Assembly (NCBI RefSeq): GCF_015832195.1
Contig: NC_052018.1
Coordinates: 36,213,052 to 36,277,051 of the forward strand
Direction: 5' to 3'
DNA length: 64,000 nucleotides
DNA from: Motacilla alba alba
Lineage: Eukaryota > Chordata > Aves > Passeriformes > Motacillidae
The notes beneath the pieces are model-generated. The model saw only the letters and a list, made by a program, of their open reading frames with translations, did no database searches and had not been told where the DNA came from. The stretch's first letter is position 1. The number at the start of each line of letters is the position of its first letter. A program made the translations under genes and the position numbers. Shown one piece after another: positions 1 to 14,268 of the stretch.

Positions 1-3000
1 AGCACCTCTGTAAAAAAAAATGGAGAAGGGCAGGAGCAGAAAAGACACCTTGCCTCAAAATCTGACAATGTTTAGTAAATCCTGAGAGAAAAGTATATGA
101 GAAGAGAAATATTTATTTGGGTTGGAAATGAATGTGTAGAAAGAAAAGAAGGGAAGGGGGAAAGGAAAGGGGAAGGGAATTATCAATGTTCTTCTGCAGT
201 TCTTGTTCTTTCCAACAAGTACTTAATCTCTTTCTCAGACAGTGCTTAATGTCTCTTTCTGAAACCAAAAGTGCTATTCTCCTTTTTTTGTTTTTCATTT
301 TCTCTTCCAAAATCTAAAGTGCTGGGACTCCTGAAGCTCAGCAGAACTTTGCTTTTTGCAAGTTCTATTTGTGCTATTGCAAGCCAGCTAAGCATTTTCC
401 TGTAAGCAACTGACCAGGAAGAAATACACCATTACCTTTTGCTGCCGTAGTAACTTCCATCCAACACCGATGACTTACGGGCAGTATTATCCACATCTTC
501 ATCATTAAAGATAGAGATTAATTGTCTGGTTCAATATCTCATTAAAAATTAAAATCTATCCCTATACAGTATCTCTTCAGCAGAGTTAAACCAGAGTAGA
601 CTTTTTCTGGTTTGCTTAAACTGAGGGATGAATGATCATATTTTATCTCTGCAATATCAGAGCATGGTCACTTAAAAAAAAGTGGTTTTAGTGCTCTATT
701 ATTTCCTCCCCAGTTTACGAGAAGATAGATTTAGGAACTACAGAGCAGCTGGCCAGCTCAATTAAGTGATTCCACAGAACTTTTGGTATCTATTGGTCTC
801 AGTTATTTTAGAAATATTTGAGGAAGTGTAATGGATTCATGCTGCTAATGGATCCATTCTGCTCTGCTCATTGTTATTATCTCTTCTTTGTCATATCTGC
901 AATTACAGTGCTGCTTAAGTTAAGCTGAGGTCTGTAATTTAGCATATCTTTTTAACTGGAGAACCAAAATGTATACTCCATGCCCAACTCTTCTTTGGAG
1001 AAATATGAGATTGTCCTGTAGATTTAAACACTTCCAGATGAATTATCAAACTGAAAAGAAAATGTTTTGCTCTGGAATTACCAGTTTACAACATAAGCAT
1101 TTATTGCTTATGACATCATGCCATTATAAGCATAATGGCTTTGGGACCAAAGTTTAATTCAGCAACTTCGTGAGACTGATTGGTAGTGGAACCATTACTC
1201 ATTCCTGTGCTATGAATAGGGAAAGGTTCAAGTCTGGAAAAGGATGTGGACAAATTCTGGTAACTCAGTACAGGAGTAAGGGCCTGTGGTTGCCTCAAAT
1301 CTTTAACAAGATTTCTTACACCTATATTCTCTAGGTTCTTTAAGTACCTGAGTACCTTACCACAGTTCAGCAACTCAGCATTTATCATGTGCTTAAATCC
1401 AGTGACATCCTCCACAAATTATGTATTTTCCAGGTGGTTCTTAGCACAGAGTAGGGATAGAGATAAGGGTCATATTATGCTGGCAGTGTGGTGAAGGCAC
1501 TCACTCTAGCTGTGGCAAATCCAGGCTCAGTTTCCTCTCTTTCCTGCAGAAGTTCAAATCCATGTTTTCTGCCTTCCTGGGGATTACCCTGTTCTTGAAT
1601 CTTGCCTAAAAAAGAGCCACTTGCAGCAAGGATTGACATCCACCTCCCCATGCTGGGAGAAAGTAAAATATAATTAATTTCATATCTAGTTTTTAAAAGT
1701 GACCAGTTTTAAGAGGAAGGAGTGGCAATTCAGAGAAAAGGGATTTTGCTTGGGATCTTCAGCATTCCAAGCACTTGTCATGAGGATATGGTGCAAGAGA
1801 GAAGGCAGGAAGAAGGGTATACCCCAGATGGATTTTATTCAGAGGTGCAAAGAACTCAGCACTTTTCTCTGGCTCTGGACTAGACCCCAAGAGCCAAACA
1901 CCTCAAAATCCTGCATCAGGGTTCATAAGTCATCACCAGTCCTAAGCATTTGCCTATCTCTAGCAGAGCACGCAACCTTCAAATCAGCACCCAGGTTCCT
2001 GCCGGTGTGAGGCTCCAGTTTGCAGGAATCAGCAGAAGAGAAACCGTGCATGGGCTCAGCTGCAGCACTGCCAGGAAGAGGGACGTCCCTTACATTTGTC
2101 TCCCCTGCTCCTAACGCCTGGTTCTCCTCCTGGATAACTTATTCTGCTTTCCCAGCTACCCAGGAAGGATTTAATAAGCTGAACCTGGAGCAGCTGGGTG
2201 AACCTGTGTGAGAATATGGGTCAGCAGAAAAGCATGATTACAGAAATGCTATTTAAGGCTTTCCACTAAAATACAAAGGCCATGTAAGAAAGAAAAGGAA
2301 TCTGCTGGGTCGAGAGCTGTCTGTCCATCCATGAAAAAAAATAAATCTGTCAGAGTGCAGACGGTGTCAGGAGCTGACAGGCAAGGTGCCATGTGTGAGT
2401 GGTGTGTGTGTGGCCAGTCCTGTGTGGATCTGAGCAGTTCCCGGGAGGTGACAAGAGCTGTCAGCACCTGTGAGCTCCTGCAGCAGTTTGCAGGTTTGGG
2501 TGTGGGGTGCCTGGTGCTATAAACGCCCACTGATGGCAGCTGCACTTGAGGAACTGTGAAGCGTAGGAATGACTGTGCCACACATCCACCCCCTCATTTC
2601 ACCACAACCCACCAAGCACTCCCCACCCAGACCTGTGGAGCACAGCAGGATCACAGGCAGGATCTTCAGGATGGGGCCCTGTATCAGCAGGCTGCTTCTC
2701 CCTCTGCCTGCCTTCGCCTTCGTGGCTGACGGCCTTTCAGAAAAACAAATGCTGCTAATTTTGAACTAATTTTTTTATGGAGACCCTGCCAAGGTCAACA
2801 GGCCTAAAATTTCACACACATGTGCTACCCTAAAAACATTTAATTTGGTGTTTGTTCTTTTTTTCGCATCTCTATTATCAAGGGGGAAAAATACCACTTT
2901 TCAAAAGGAGGGATGCAGCCGTATTAAAGTCCCAGCTGGGTGAACTGCTCACAACAGATCCAGCAGATGCAGGCGTGCTGATGGCAGGGTTTTGGATGCC

Positions 3001-6000
3001 AGCTGTGCCCTCTCTTGCCTCTCCATGTCAGCTCTGTCACTGATAGCTGGCAAGGGATGCAGGCCGTCAGGATGCTGCGTGCAGAGTTCGAGACACTCAT
3101 CTCCAGGCAAGTTTCTGCTGGCTCACGTTGGGTGCCAGGAAGGAGAGGACGACCATACTGCCGATGCTTGTCAGCAGCATGACTGTGTTAACAGAAAACC
3201 CAGTCTGCTGAGTTAACTCTTCAGCACCAGGCTGTTGAGTTGGGGTTTCTAGCCTCCTGCAGCCTCAGTCTCTCTGCATCTTTCAGCCCAAAAGGGGATT
3301 CTTTCTCCTGCCCCAGCACACATACTTAGAAAAACCCAGCAGGCTGAAGGAGGATCAAATTTTGGTCTTGTCAATCTTGTTCCTTTATCTTCTTGCTGCC
3401 TACACATGCTGCATGTATTCATACACATATGCAAATAAGCAAATGTGGTCATATGTGAGTACATACACACAGAAAGACGTACACTTGCACCTACATAGGT
3501 TTTGCATAGTAAACATAATAATAAGGTACAAAGGACTTGTATAAAACAAGAAAGTCTTTGAGATCTGTGCAGGGGATTTAAACCCACTAGCCTGCTTTTT
3601 GTTATCTTTTCTCCAAATCTTGTCAGAAATTGTGCTGCCATCTTCATTCTTTTTTCCCCCAAAAAAGTCCTGCAGTTACCTGTGGCATGGACAGATAATT
3701 ACAAATATTGACTGACTTTAAGGTAGAGAACAATAAAACATCGCCTAGGGGATAAAATTCCCTGCTCCTCAAGCTGTCTTGCATTGCCTGAAGGCAAAGA
3801 GACAGCAGAAAATACACAATCAAAAGGAACTATTTTTATCCAAAGACAATTTCCTTTCCCACTCCTATCCTCAGAGACAGTTACTGTTTGTAGTTATTAC
3901 CTGTAGGTCTGATGTGCCCAAAAGCCCAGTCACATCAGGGATACACTGTGCAAGGCACTGTACAAAATATAGTAATGCTGTTGTTTCTCTTCTCCGAAGA
4001 TTACTTCCTAAAGGAGACTCCAGGGATGAGGGCAAGCCAAGCCACGAGGTCTTATCCATTGCCAGGAACATCCCGTGAGGAAAAGAGGAATTTCTGCATT
4101 TATCTAACACTGCCCTCTCACTCCTCTCCCATGTGGATGAAGAGTCTCTGTAGTTGCAAGTTTCCCTGAGGAAGAGGAGGTCAAAATTTTTTGATCCATC
4201 TCAGAAGGGGCAACCCCATCACTCCCACTGCCATGGTTCTGTGATCCAACTGAAGGGTGAAGAGCTCAAGGGGACCTGTGGAGATGGCAAAAAAAAAAAG
4301 TGTTTTCAATCATCAGTGTCTCTTTTTCCCAGTTCTGGTCTCCCCAGACAGCTGATACTTTGCAGTCCCACAGAGCTGCTAGTTCTTAGCAGCATCTTCT
4401 TGCTGCTGGCACCTGCACTTTATGTTCTGAGTCAGACATCCATGCTATATTGGCACACGCACTACCATTTTCTATGGCCAATAAAAATGTGTTTGTGCCT
4501 GTGTTCTTGGAAATGAGTCCCCATCTCGCCTCGACAGCATTTAGCCTGTGAGTTAGTGTTCAGATGGGAGGTAATTAGGTCCTACCGGGGGTCTGGATTT
4601 ACCGCTAGCTCTGAAACCAAACAAATGCGTGACACATAGCTCATGTTCTCTGTTCCTGAAAGATGTTTCCAGCATTTACCTCTTCTCCCCTTGGAGCAGG
4701 TACCACCAGCCTCCCTGTCTCAGCTCTAGTTAAGGCACCTGGGAGAGAAGTGAGGAGGATGTTGGCATAGATCTAACATATGTTGTTAGCACAACACACA
4801 AGCATATCCCTCAGGCTACTTCCCTGCCATTTCTAACACAAGCAGCAAAGTCTTTTATAACAAAAACACCATACTCCTTCCCGTAGCCAGGTAGAGGGAG
4901 TGCAGGTGCATTAGCAAGGTTTGCTCTTTCATCTCCCAGTGCAGGTTGCACAGAGACCCTCCCGTATGCCTGTGATCCCAAGAGCATGGTCTTGGGGATG
5001 AGAGAAGTCTGGCAAACATTCATGGAGTTCTAACCGTATCAATGGATGACACCGTGAGTACCCAGATACCTCAGTGGTGAGTTTAAGTAATCTAAGTGCT
5101 TGATAGGGAGAGATCACAGTCCAGGCAGCTAAACAATTAAAATCAAATGCAGAGTTATTACTGTGAGCATGTGAGAACATTATCAGGAGTACTGGACACA
5201 GAAGTGCACTCTCATACACTTTAATTCCTCTTACACTCGTGGTATGTGCCTGTCTGAGCTCCCACAATAAATTCTCATCAGTTGACACTCAATAGGTTGT
5301 ACTGCCCTAATGATGCACATTAACATTTTTTAACCTTTCTGATTCTGCTTTGGTAATTAGCCCAACATTTTGAAGCCTCATTTGCTAATTCTGTCTGATA
5401 TGCTGATGAAATAAATCTACAGGCTTCCAGTATGAATCTGAAGAATGTGGCAACCAGGACAAAGCATTTTTTCAGCTTTGTGTACAGTTACTCTAATTAC
5501 CATAATGTATAATTACATATGTATATTTGTGTATAGTCATGTACATACTCATTTACACATGCATGTGTACATTCCTTAGAGTGAAGGCTGAGGGATAGAT
5601 AGACAGATACTCAGCATATACAGAACCTACTATCTTGAGAAACCCATATTTTTTGAAGTACTGACACTACTGGCCAGATAACGAGCCCATAATCTCCCTC
5701 TTTCCTCACTGAAAGGGCAGTGCTGGAGCTCTGACATAAATACACAAAAGCAGGAGTATTTGAAGTTAAAGCTTCCATTCCCTGGATGTGTGTGGTATAC
5801 CATACTTTAACCCATAGATTGCTGCGGTATCTAGGCATGTTTAACAGAATTAAGGTCATGAGAGACAATGAATCTCAGAGGATTTTTGTACCAGGCTGAA
5901 AGAAGACAAAGAAAATTACAGACTTTTCAAAAGCAGAACTAGTGGGGAAAGATATTTCTGTATAGATGTCAAAGAAAACAGATGCCCTTGCTTCATATCT

Positions 6001-6090
6001 CCATTCATGTGTGCCCAGACATGCACTCACACACACAGACACAGAGACGTGTGTTCTTATGCACTGCTAACAGAGAGGGTGTACATATAT
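1..6090. other. Unique non-coding DNA, no gene seen
   Basis: I see no coding gene in this stretch. Open frames are short, overlap on both strands, lack splice-site context and have no recognisable domain. It contains a purine-rich low-complexity patch of GA runs around 140-180 and two adjacent perfect hairpins at 1092-1139 (listed separately). The rest is ordinary AT-rich unique sequence with few CpG dinucleotides. It could be intergenic or intronic; the window alone cannot tell. Confidence 0.6.
1092..1139. repeat. Two adjacent perfect inverted repeats (8-bp stems)
   Basis: The first stem pairs CATAAGCA (1092-1099) with TGCTTATG (1105-1112) across a 5-nt loop. The second pairs GCCATTAT (1120-1127) with ATAATGGC (1132-1139) across a 4-nt loop. 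The two are 7 nt apart. Each could form a small hairpin in single-stranded DNA or RNA. No known RNA family is recognised, and chance is a real alternative in AT-rich DNA. Confidence 0.7.
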
Positions 6091-6219
6091 TTTTAGCCTA
6101 CTGTATTTAATTTGTATTTTTTAGTACTATTGTGCATGAGTTGAAATTCTGCTAGCCTATTTTTTAGCCTATTGTATTTTCATCTGCAAGTTTTAGTGCT
6201 ACTGTGCATGCATTGAAAA
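6091..6219. repeat. Imperfect tandem duplication, offset about 71 bp
   Basis: A block beginning TTTTAGCCTACTGTATTT (6091) is repeated from 6162 as TTTTAGCCTATTGTATTT. Both copies continue with similar sequence: TTTTAGTACTATTGTGCATG in the first, TTTTAGTGCTACTGTGCATG in the second, each followed by a TTGAAAAT-like end. The two copies differ at scattered bases, so this is an old local duplication. No transposon ends are apparent. Confidence 0.75.
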
Positions 6220-7229
6220 TGTGTTCTGAAGGGTCATTCACAGCTTTTTTCCCCTAATCTTACCATTCAAACAATTTCACCATCTTTTGAAATTTTTCCT
6301 ATGAGGATACAAGTCTCTACTACTAAATTATTTATTGTATGGTATATTTCAGCATTATACTTCAGTGTCCAATTGGATGTCAAAATATTTAAGAAGCAGG
6401 AAGGCATGATGATAAAGGATTGACTCTCCACACCCTAAATCTATCAGGGAGTTCTCATGGGAGCAATACAGCCCCATACATTTTGAAATGTAGCATTTCT
6501 TATTCATTTCAATCATTTCACCTTTCAACAGTTGCTAATGATGCTTAATATCACATTCAAACCATTTACCAGCTAACCAAGAATGAAAATAAACATCTTT
6601 GGCCACTTTATTTAAATTTGGGAAACTGGCCACATTTCAAGAAGTAAAAGAGTCTCATTTGACTGACTGTTCAGCTAGTACAGCACTGACAAATTTTGTG
6701 ACTGGTGCTGAAAAAATCCAACCCTCTAGATCCTACAGCTTGCTAAAAATGCAGATATCCCTACGGTTTTTTAATACTGCAATGAAACAGAAAGTTTCCC
6801 CTGGAATGTGTTGATTGAGAAATATTAAAGGTTAAGTTTCCCCATGCTGCAGAAGGTCAAATATACCCCCTTCCTGGGGATTAGCTCTCTGGTAATTCAA
6901 GCTACCAAAAAACATATGCCTTTGCCTCTCTTCTCCTGCAACACTGGCTCTTCTTAGGGCTTCCTGCAGGACTCCCATCTGTTAGACCAGTCATTTTCCT
7001 GGTGTACATATAGCAAGATCTATAATTATCTAGGTATAGATATGTAAAAGATAGATGATAAACATAAATGATACAGATACATATATTCATACACACGTGC
7101 CTCCACATTTGTAATTCCTGTCTCTTTGAAGCCTCTGACAGAATCATGACTGATTTCAACAGAGCCCAGATGTGTGACTTTATTTGCAGGTGCAACTGAG
7201 CATTCTGTTAATAGTAGAATTGATCTGAA

Positions 7230-7262
7230 ATTTTCTAACAGAATATTTTCCTGTTAGAAAAT
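7230..7262. repeat. Perfect inverted repeat, 12-bp arms, 9-nt loop
   Basis: ATTTTCTAACAG at 7230-7241 is exactly complementary in reverse to CTGTTAGAAAAT at 7251-7262, with a 9-nt loop between them. The pairing stops immediately outside the arms. This is the cleanest looped hairpin seen in the window. It is too short for a typical pre-miRNA stem and lacks flanking pairing. Confidence 0.85.
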
Positions 7263-7582
7263 GCCAGTTTGTCCAAAGGGAACTATTTAATGAAAATGTA
7301 CTAATTACCGTGACATTTCTCTTGCAGGCAGAAATTTTAAAAAACAAATTGATTGGGTCAGATGTGACCCTTTTTGGACATATTTGGAATAGAACATACT
7401 TCCTCCAAACTATTTTTCACATAGAGAAATTAATGTAGCATTTGATAATATTTTATTATCTAAAATAGAAGGGGATATGGTTGGTTTATAAAAATAAAAC
7501 CTTTAAGTATTTTTTTTTCTTGTGGAGGAATTTGAGAGAGGTTTTTTTGGTTTTGCTGCAGCTTTGGAGATTTTTCTCTCTC

Positions 7583-7602
7583 TTTTTTTTTTTTTTTTTT
7601 TT
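7583..7602. repeat. Poly-T tract (20 T)
   Basis: An uninterrupted run of 20 T follows a CT-rich stretch. On the minus strand it reads as poly-A, but no retrocopied gene or SINE body is recognisable upstream on that strand. Confidence 0.9.
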
Positions 7603-9070
7603 CTTAACGGTGCAATTCCTAGTGAAACTCAGTCCCAAAGAAACTAGTTCAAACACAGCCATATCTTACATGGATTTTGTGTGAGGTCAGGCTTGAAGCA
7701 TCTGATAGGAAATTGGAAGATGAAGAGGCAGTTGTTGTCATATTATCACCAGTCCTGCCCGAGGCACTGCAGAGATGTCCTGCCTCTGTGCTCTGTGAAG
7801 CCTTTGGATGCCCAGGGAGCCAACTCCAGAGGACCGCTGACACCAAAGGGAGGTGCCTTTGGGTCTCTGCCTCAGCTCAGTGTTCCTCTTTACTTGTATC
7901 TTTTAAAACCTTCAGCATATTTTTAGTGCTCAGCCAATACCAATATCCTGTGAACCAGGGAGGAGGAAGCTGCTTGTGGTGCTTTTTAAAAAATGGTATA
8001 ATAAAGCATTGGTCACCTTTCCTGAGACAATGGCCAGTTATAGGCTATTCTATTTTTCCTTCTGTCCTTTAGAAACCCATGTGAATAGATTACTTAAATC
8101 TCATTTGCTGTGAAATGTGCTACATGGCACTTTGTAAGTGGGTTGTGTTCAATGCTGAATACAAGAATATGTCATGAACCTCTCATTATTTTTATTTTCA
8201 AACCTATTGGTTTTCAAGTTGATGAAATACATGTGCTATTCACAACAAAAATGGTATTGTTTTACTTCATTTTGAAACATTTTTGCAGTGAAAAACATGA
8301 CCATGAGTCCTCAATTTTCCATTACAGATAGACAACTTTATTGTCAGGCTGATAGTTATGGGATTATATGCTTTCTGGAAATGTTGAAAAACCTGCCACA
8401 TTGTAGATAAATTTCAATCTTGCTGGCAGCGGAAACTCCAAAATAGACTTCAGGTGATGCTGTTATGAACAGCAGAATCAATCCAGTAGTTCAGAAGGAG
8501 GTAGGATTAGAAAAAAAAAATTAAAAATAGAAGAGCACTGCTCACATATGGAAATTAAAACAGTCACTGATGACTCCACAAAGAGACAGCTCAAATTATC
8601 CTCACAATTATCAGGTAGAAGACTGCAAATTATGCTCCCAGTTCACAAAGAAAAAGCAATCTAGAGGAGAAGTGCTGATTTGCATAATCAATATCATCCA
8701 AATTCAGGGAGGCTGCCTTTCAGCACACACAAAAAGAGAAAGCAGAGCAGGAGACAGGATTTGCACTAGGCAGATAATGGAAGAAGAACCATGCTGAGAG
8801 AAAACTGAGATAAAAGAAAAAGGACTTTAGAGAGAGGAGGCAGGACAGCACCACCTTGCCTGTGTGCCAGTCCAAGAGAGAGCTCTAAGAAAGCTGAAGT
8901 GGGGGGAGGATTTAAGGAAACTTGTAAGTTTCTTAATGTCATCTGAAATGGAGAGTAAGCCCTTGGGCTGGCTTCTTCCAGCCTGAAATTGTGCTTGAAG
9001 TTACAAGCATTTGAAGATTTCCACGAGTTATAGACAGATCCTGAACACATCTTTTAACTGCAACATTGAA

Positions 9071-9120
9071 GTTCTCAATTATATGTTCAATTACAATTAT
9101 AGTTTTCAATTACAATTACC
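9071..9120. repeat. Short AT-rich local repeat
   Basis: Three near copies of a TTCAATTA/CAATTA element follow one another: TTCTCAATTATATG, TTCAATTACAATTATAG and TTTTCAATTACAATTACC. This looks like slippage or small local duplication. The ATTA cores resemble homeodomain recognition cores, but that is weak evidence. Confidence 0.55.
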
Positions 9121-12100
9121 ATATTCCAAGTGCCTTTGCACTGTGATGGTACAATGACTCAAACCTCTTTGTTTCGCACCCACCTCTTTTTTCTAGTGTA
9201 CAGACTTCAGGAGACGGATTAACAGCTCAAGAAAATGAGAAGTGTGCCATGAACTCAGTCACACTGACGGAGTGCTTTTTCCCCTGAGCATCACACCATC
9301 CACTAAGCAAACACCCCACAGTTGTTCTCAGCTGGATCTTTCAACCTGCACCATCCTGCTGCTGGGGAGAAGCTGAGCGTTCACAGACATCACTGCAGCC
9401 AGGTCCCTTTTTGCAGTTGTGACCTGCAAAGTTGATGAAAGCGTTCATTTGGGCTTGTGGCTGCAACTGCCAGACCTGTAAATGGAACAGACTTGATTAT
9501 ATGGATCCTGATCATACTCAGCTTGTTCCAAAGACAGGAGGTGATTCTCGTGGGATTGTGAACATTGATTGGCAGAGAGCTGGTCCTGCAAGATAGGCTT
9601 TGGACTCTATCCACATTCTGAAAAGGGCTTGGACACATTTGCAGCTTTAAGCATATTTCCATGGCTCAGTGGAGTCACTGAGACCTCGTGAGCTCAAGGC
9701 TGGGACAAGAGCAGAGGAACTTCTGGAAAGCAGTAGTGATGGAAAAGGGTGTGCCAGAGCAGGGTACCAGTGCCAGGGCTCATCACTTTGCCGCTGTGTG
9801 TGGCTGAACAAGCTGTAGCCTTTGCAGGGTCGTCCCAGAGGGAATGCTGCAGGCCACAAACTGCAGGGAGTGCAGGCACGCGCGTGTGCAAATGGATCGC
9901 TGCAGTCACAGTGCAGAAATGCACGTGGCAAGCACAAAGGCATCGTTCTCATCAGACGTCTTCCTTTGCTGAAAAGCAGCTGAAATGAAGTGCTGGAGTC
10001 AACAGATTGACCTGTGAAAACATGTTCAGGTGTGGAGAAACTGCCTCCTTCTCCCATTGGCAGAATTCCCTCTGACTCCCGTCAGGGGGTCCCAACATGC
10101 TGCATCCTCTGGATTGCTGAAGCAAAACCATGGCTGGCCAAATTCAGCTGCTAGAAAGTTGACCAGAGTTCTCTGCTGCTCCAGGCCATGGTGAATAATG
10201 CAATGTCCACAATCTTGGAAGAAAACTAAAAATAATTTTACAGGGAAATAATACATTCTTTCTAATCTGAGTCAAACCTAAAAATTAAACAGCTATAATT
10301 ATCAAACCTAATTTAATTAAAACTAGCTGCTCACCATCTGGTGTTATTTGTATAAATTTGGAAATCTACTATTTCATATGAAATTCCTCCATTTAACAAA
10401 TTATGTTAGAGAATATATTTCTCCACTGTAATCATTATGGAATTGATCCTTTTACAAATTGTATTTCCTTCTACTTGATAGAAATATATTTTGTATAATA
10501 ACAGGCAAAAGATCAGCTACTTTTTTCATCAAAACTGAATTTAAAATTAAGACTTGCAACATCAATAAAAATAATTCACTGAAATAAAAATATGGAGGAT
10601 GAAGCAAGATTTTTTTATTTCTCAATTTGGTCACTGTGAGTATAAATGAGAACTCCATTGGATTTTTCTGTAGATACAAGCACATATTCAGACCTGTAAT
10701 ACCTATAATATTCTATGTCCATTATGTTTATGCATACATTCCATAATAGCTAGTGCAGAACAGTTTGATTGGGAGAGCACTGTGCACTTTCCTGAGGCAG
10801 TGTGGAAATGTAAAGTTGTAGACATTTAAAAAGTACTGTCAAAAATATATTTATCTTTTTTCCCCCAAGACATATAATGATCATTTATACAGTGATAAGT
10901 ATATCACTGTAGAAACAGAAGCTCAAATAATGATGAAGACATCATGAGAAGACCACATATTCATCGGCACCTAAATGCAAGGGTATGACGTAGCCAGCAT
11001 GGGAGTCATGGGTTTCTTAATGACTTAAAAAATGCCTGTGATTTCTGACATGTGGGTATTTCAGTAAGGAAGTAGAGCAAGGTATAAGTATGATAAAAAA
11101 ACAATCCATTGAAATGGGCTCAACTGGATGTGTTCACAGAATGTTACACACAGGGGGCATCCATGAGAAGCCACAGGATGGTGCAGGATCACAGCAAAGT
11201 ACTGAGACAGCAGAGTGGGTGCAGTTTAGGGCATAAGTTACTTAAATCAGATTTGGAGACATGGAGTTTATTCCAGCTTGCCTGCTGATCTGCTGTATGA
11301 ATTATGTATAAACAAGCTCTGTTAGTCCATTCACGTCACATGCAGATTGTAAACACGTATGGGCAGTGGATGGTTCTTCAGTTGCACGTGGCTCAAGAGC
11401 CAGAACCTCTTAGTGGTGGCCTCCAGGCAGCACTGCAAAAATAAACAACACCAAAATGCAAAGACCAAATAAGTCATTCAAACTGGATGGTGAGAGGAAG
11501 GAAAGGAAGCAATAGAGAGAAGGTAGAGGGAAAAAGTCTTCCCTAAATCTTAAAAAGACACATTTTTCAGAATTATGTTTACACCCACAGTTTTGGCATC
11601 ACCTGTGGCTGCAAAAACCTGAATTAATCTGTAAGTCACCTATTCACAATCCCCTGAAAATAAAGCAGGGAATTCCCTTAAAGTGAAGGGACACTCTAAA
11701 CTATCCACAGTGACCAGAGGCCCTCTTCAGAGTGAAATATTTGTTAGTAACAGGAGTAACAAGGGGAATAGTACTCCTTTTTAGTTTGTTTAATAAACCA
11801 TTATCTTCCACGTAGAAAACTTGGCTGGTCCAAGTTTCCTGGGGCTCACCAGTAAGCAAGATGGCTTCCACCCATCTTTCCCTTATGCAGCACCCAGGCT
11901 TTTTCCTCGCCAGCCTGGGCTCTCTGCCCCAGAGCTGCCTCATTGCAGTGGGCCACTCCATTATACAATAACTCTTTTTCACTGACAAATCTCTTGCAGA
12001 ACTTCACTCCCTTTTGACTCATCAGTATTTATAGATTAGCGCACAGCAGCACCCATTCCATGACATTTGGTGCTTTGCTTTTTAACAAGCAAAACAAATC

Positions 12101-14250
12101 CAACGTGGCTGAATTTTATAGTTTGGCTGCTGTTAGACTTTACCCTGATGGGAGCCTAATCCCACTGGTGCTCTTTGGACCTGAGCTGCTTGGCAGCAGA
12201 AGGGGATGAGCAGGGAACAAAGTAGCCCAAATGCAAGATGCTCAGATGTATGCAGAGAATACAACATGACAAACTGCTAGGTTTGGTTAAATTGGGACTG
12301 TTAATTATAGCAGTTTAAATTGGGTTCTGACTCAGATTTTGAATTTGTAGTGGCAAGATGACAGCCTGGAGAAGGTGGTTGTAAATGGCTGACTCAGAGG
12401 ATGATGATCAGCACGACAGTGCCTTCTGCCTGTGCTAGTACTATGTGTTTATAGGAGAGATGTTATAAGGTGACAGTCACCAGTTCAGCTCCACCCCTCG
12501 ATCTGTTCACCAGGCATTATGGAGACTGGAAAGACCAAGAGAGCAAATGGAGGAAGGAGCATATTAATTGGGTGAGTACAAAATGGCAATCTGCCATCTC
12601 TTTGGTGCTCTCTCCTCTTCTTTCCACATGTAATGCTGGTTTTCCAGATTCTTCTGTAGGCATTCAGCTGCTTCTGACTTGAGTTGATGAAATTACTTCT
12701 AAGGGAAGGATGACTGGGAGCTTGTTGTCTCCATGCAGAGGCTGCCAAGAGGATGGACACTTGGGAGAAAAGCTCTCAGATAAGAGGGTTGGAAAACCTG
12801 CTTTAATTTCTGAGCAAATTATGCAAAATTTGAACACTGGTCCTGGAAATACCAGATGCTGACAACTCTAGTGTCTTTCCTCTCCCCAAAGTGCTTTTAT
12901 CCTACCAGTTGTCCTTGAAGTACTTTCAGTCCTGCTTTTATGCAAAATGCAAATGTCCAAGATTCCTTTCCCTGTGTACTAATATGGATTAGCTCAGCTG
13001 TTCAATTGGTTGTTGAAATTCATTTGCAAGCGTTGTAGGTGACTAAGTTTCATAACTGTAATTTGTGAGTTACGAACAGGGGTCAAAAATCTAATTCCAC
13101 AAGAATAATGTAGCTAACCCATGCTTTGATCTTAGAAATCCTTACACCAGTGCTTGGCTGAGGGCACTGTCAGCCAGCCTCCGAACAGGGAGTGGGGAGG
13201 ATTTGTTACGAACTACTTGTGACTGAGCTAGAAGCCAGGAACTACATGCACTAACATCACTTATCAGTTGCTTGTAGAAATTATATATAAAACCTGAAAT
13301 TACTGTCTTCAGATCTTAACTCTGCTCTAATAATTGCTAGAATTGAGAGACTAATATATTCAATAAATTACTTTTTTCATCCATTGAATAGCTGAGAACA
13401 GATTGTGATTCCCCAGTCTATTTGCTATTCAAATGAATTCAACAGATACCTTTTCTAATCTTTAACACTGTGGTCTGAGAGCAAATATCCACGGCATGTA
13501 GTGGCTGGTGCTTTGATAAATCATATGCATCACTGCTGTTTCCTGACAGGAACACTGCGCAGATACCTCAGCTGAATCCTTGTTTATGCAAGCATACAAC
13601 TGGGTTTTCAGAAGAACTTCCCTATATGGCTTTAAAAACTGTTTGCTCTTGCCTTTTTTTGTTGTTGTTATTTTGTTACCAAAGGTCTCTTTTCCAAACT
13701 ATCACTGAAAACAAAAGGAATTTAGATGTGGCCAAAGCAAACTTATTTGCTTGTTTTTTGCCCATCAAATATCTATTAACACACAGTGATTGAGGGCCTG
13801 ATGCAGAAAGGTGATTTATGATAGGCATAGCTTTCAATGTGCTGTCATGCTCCCATTTAACTCTCTGTGACTGTGCAAGCAAAAAAATGAAGTATGAGCA
13901 TTTTCTTGGGAAGATCAGGACATAAGCAAAGACTATCTGAAAACTTTCTGAATTATTCAGCTCCAGTAATCACTATTTGAATACTACTCCTGAAGGAACT
14001 AAGTCAGCCATCAGTTTCACTGTCCTGTAGACAACCCAAAAAATGGAATGTTGACACTATTTCCCTGTGCAAACAAAACAACAATTACAACAGTGAGTAT
14101 CCACAAACATATGCAGCCTGCAAGGGGACATGCCCAAGAGACACTGACCCTGGACAAAGGAACAGTCACTGTGAATTTCCCAGAGGTTGCCAATGGGATT
14201 TTTTACAGTGTAACTTATTTCACCAGCCAATGCTTCCTTTTTTCTTTTTC

Positions 14251-14268
14251 TTTTTTTTTTTTTTTTTT
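14251..14268. repeat. Poly-T tract (18 T)
   Basis: A T run preceded by T-rich DNA with single C interruptions. No associated retroposon was recognised. Confidence 0.9.
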
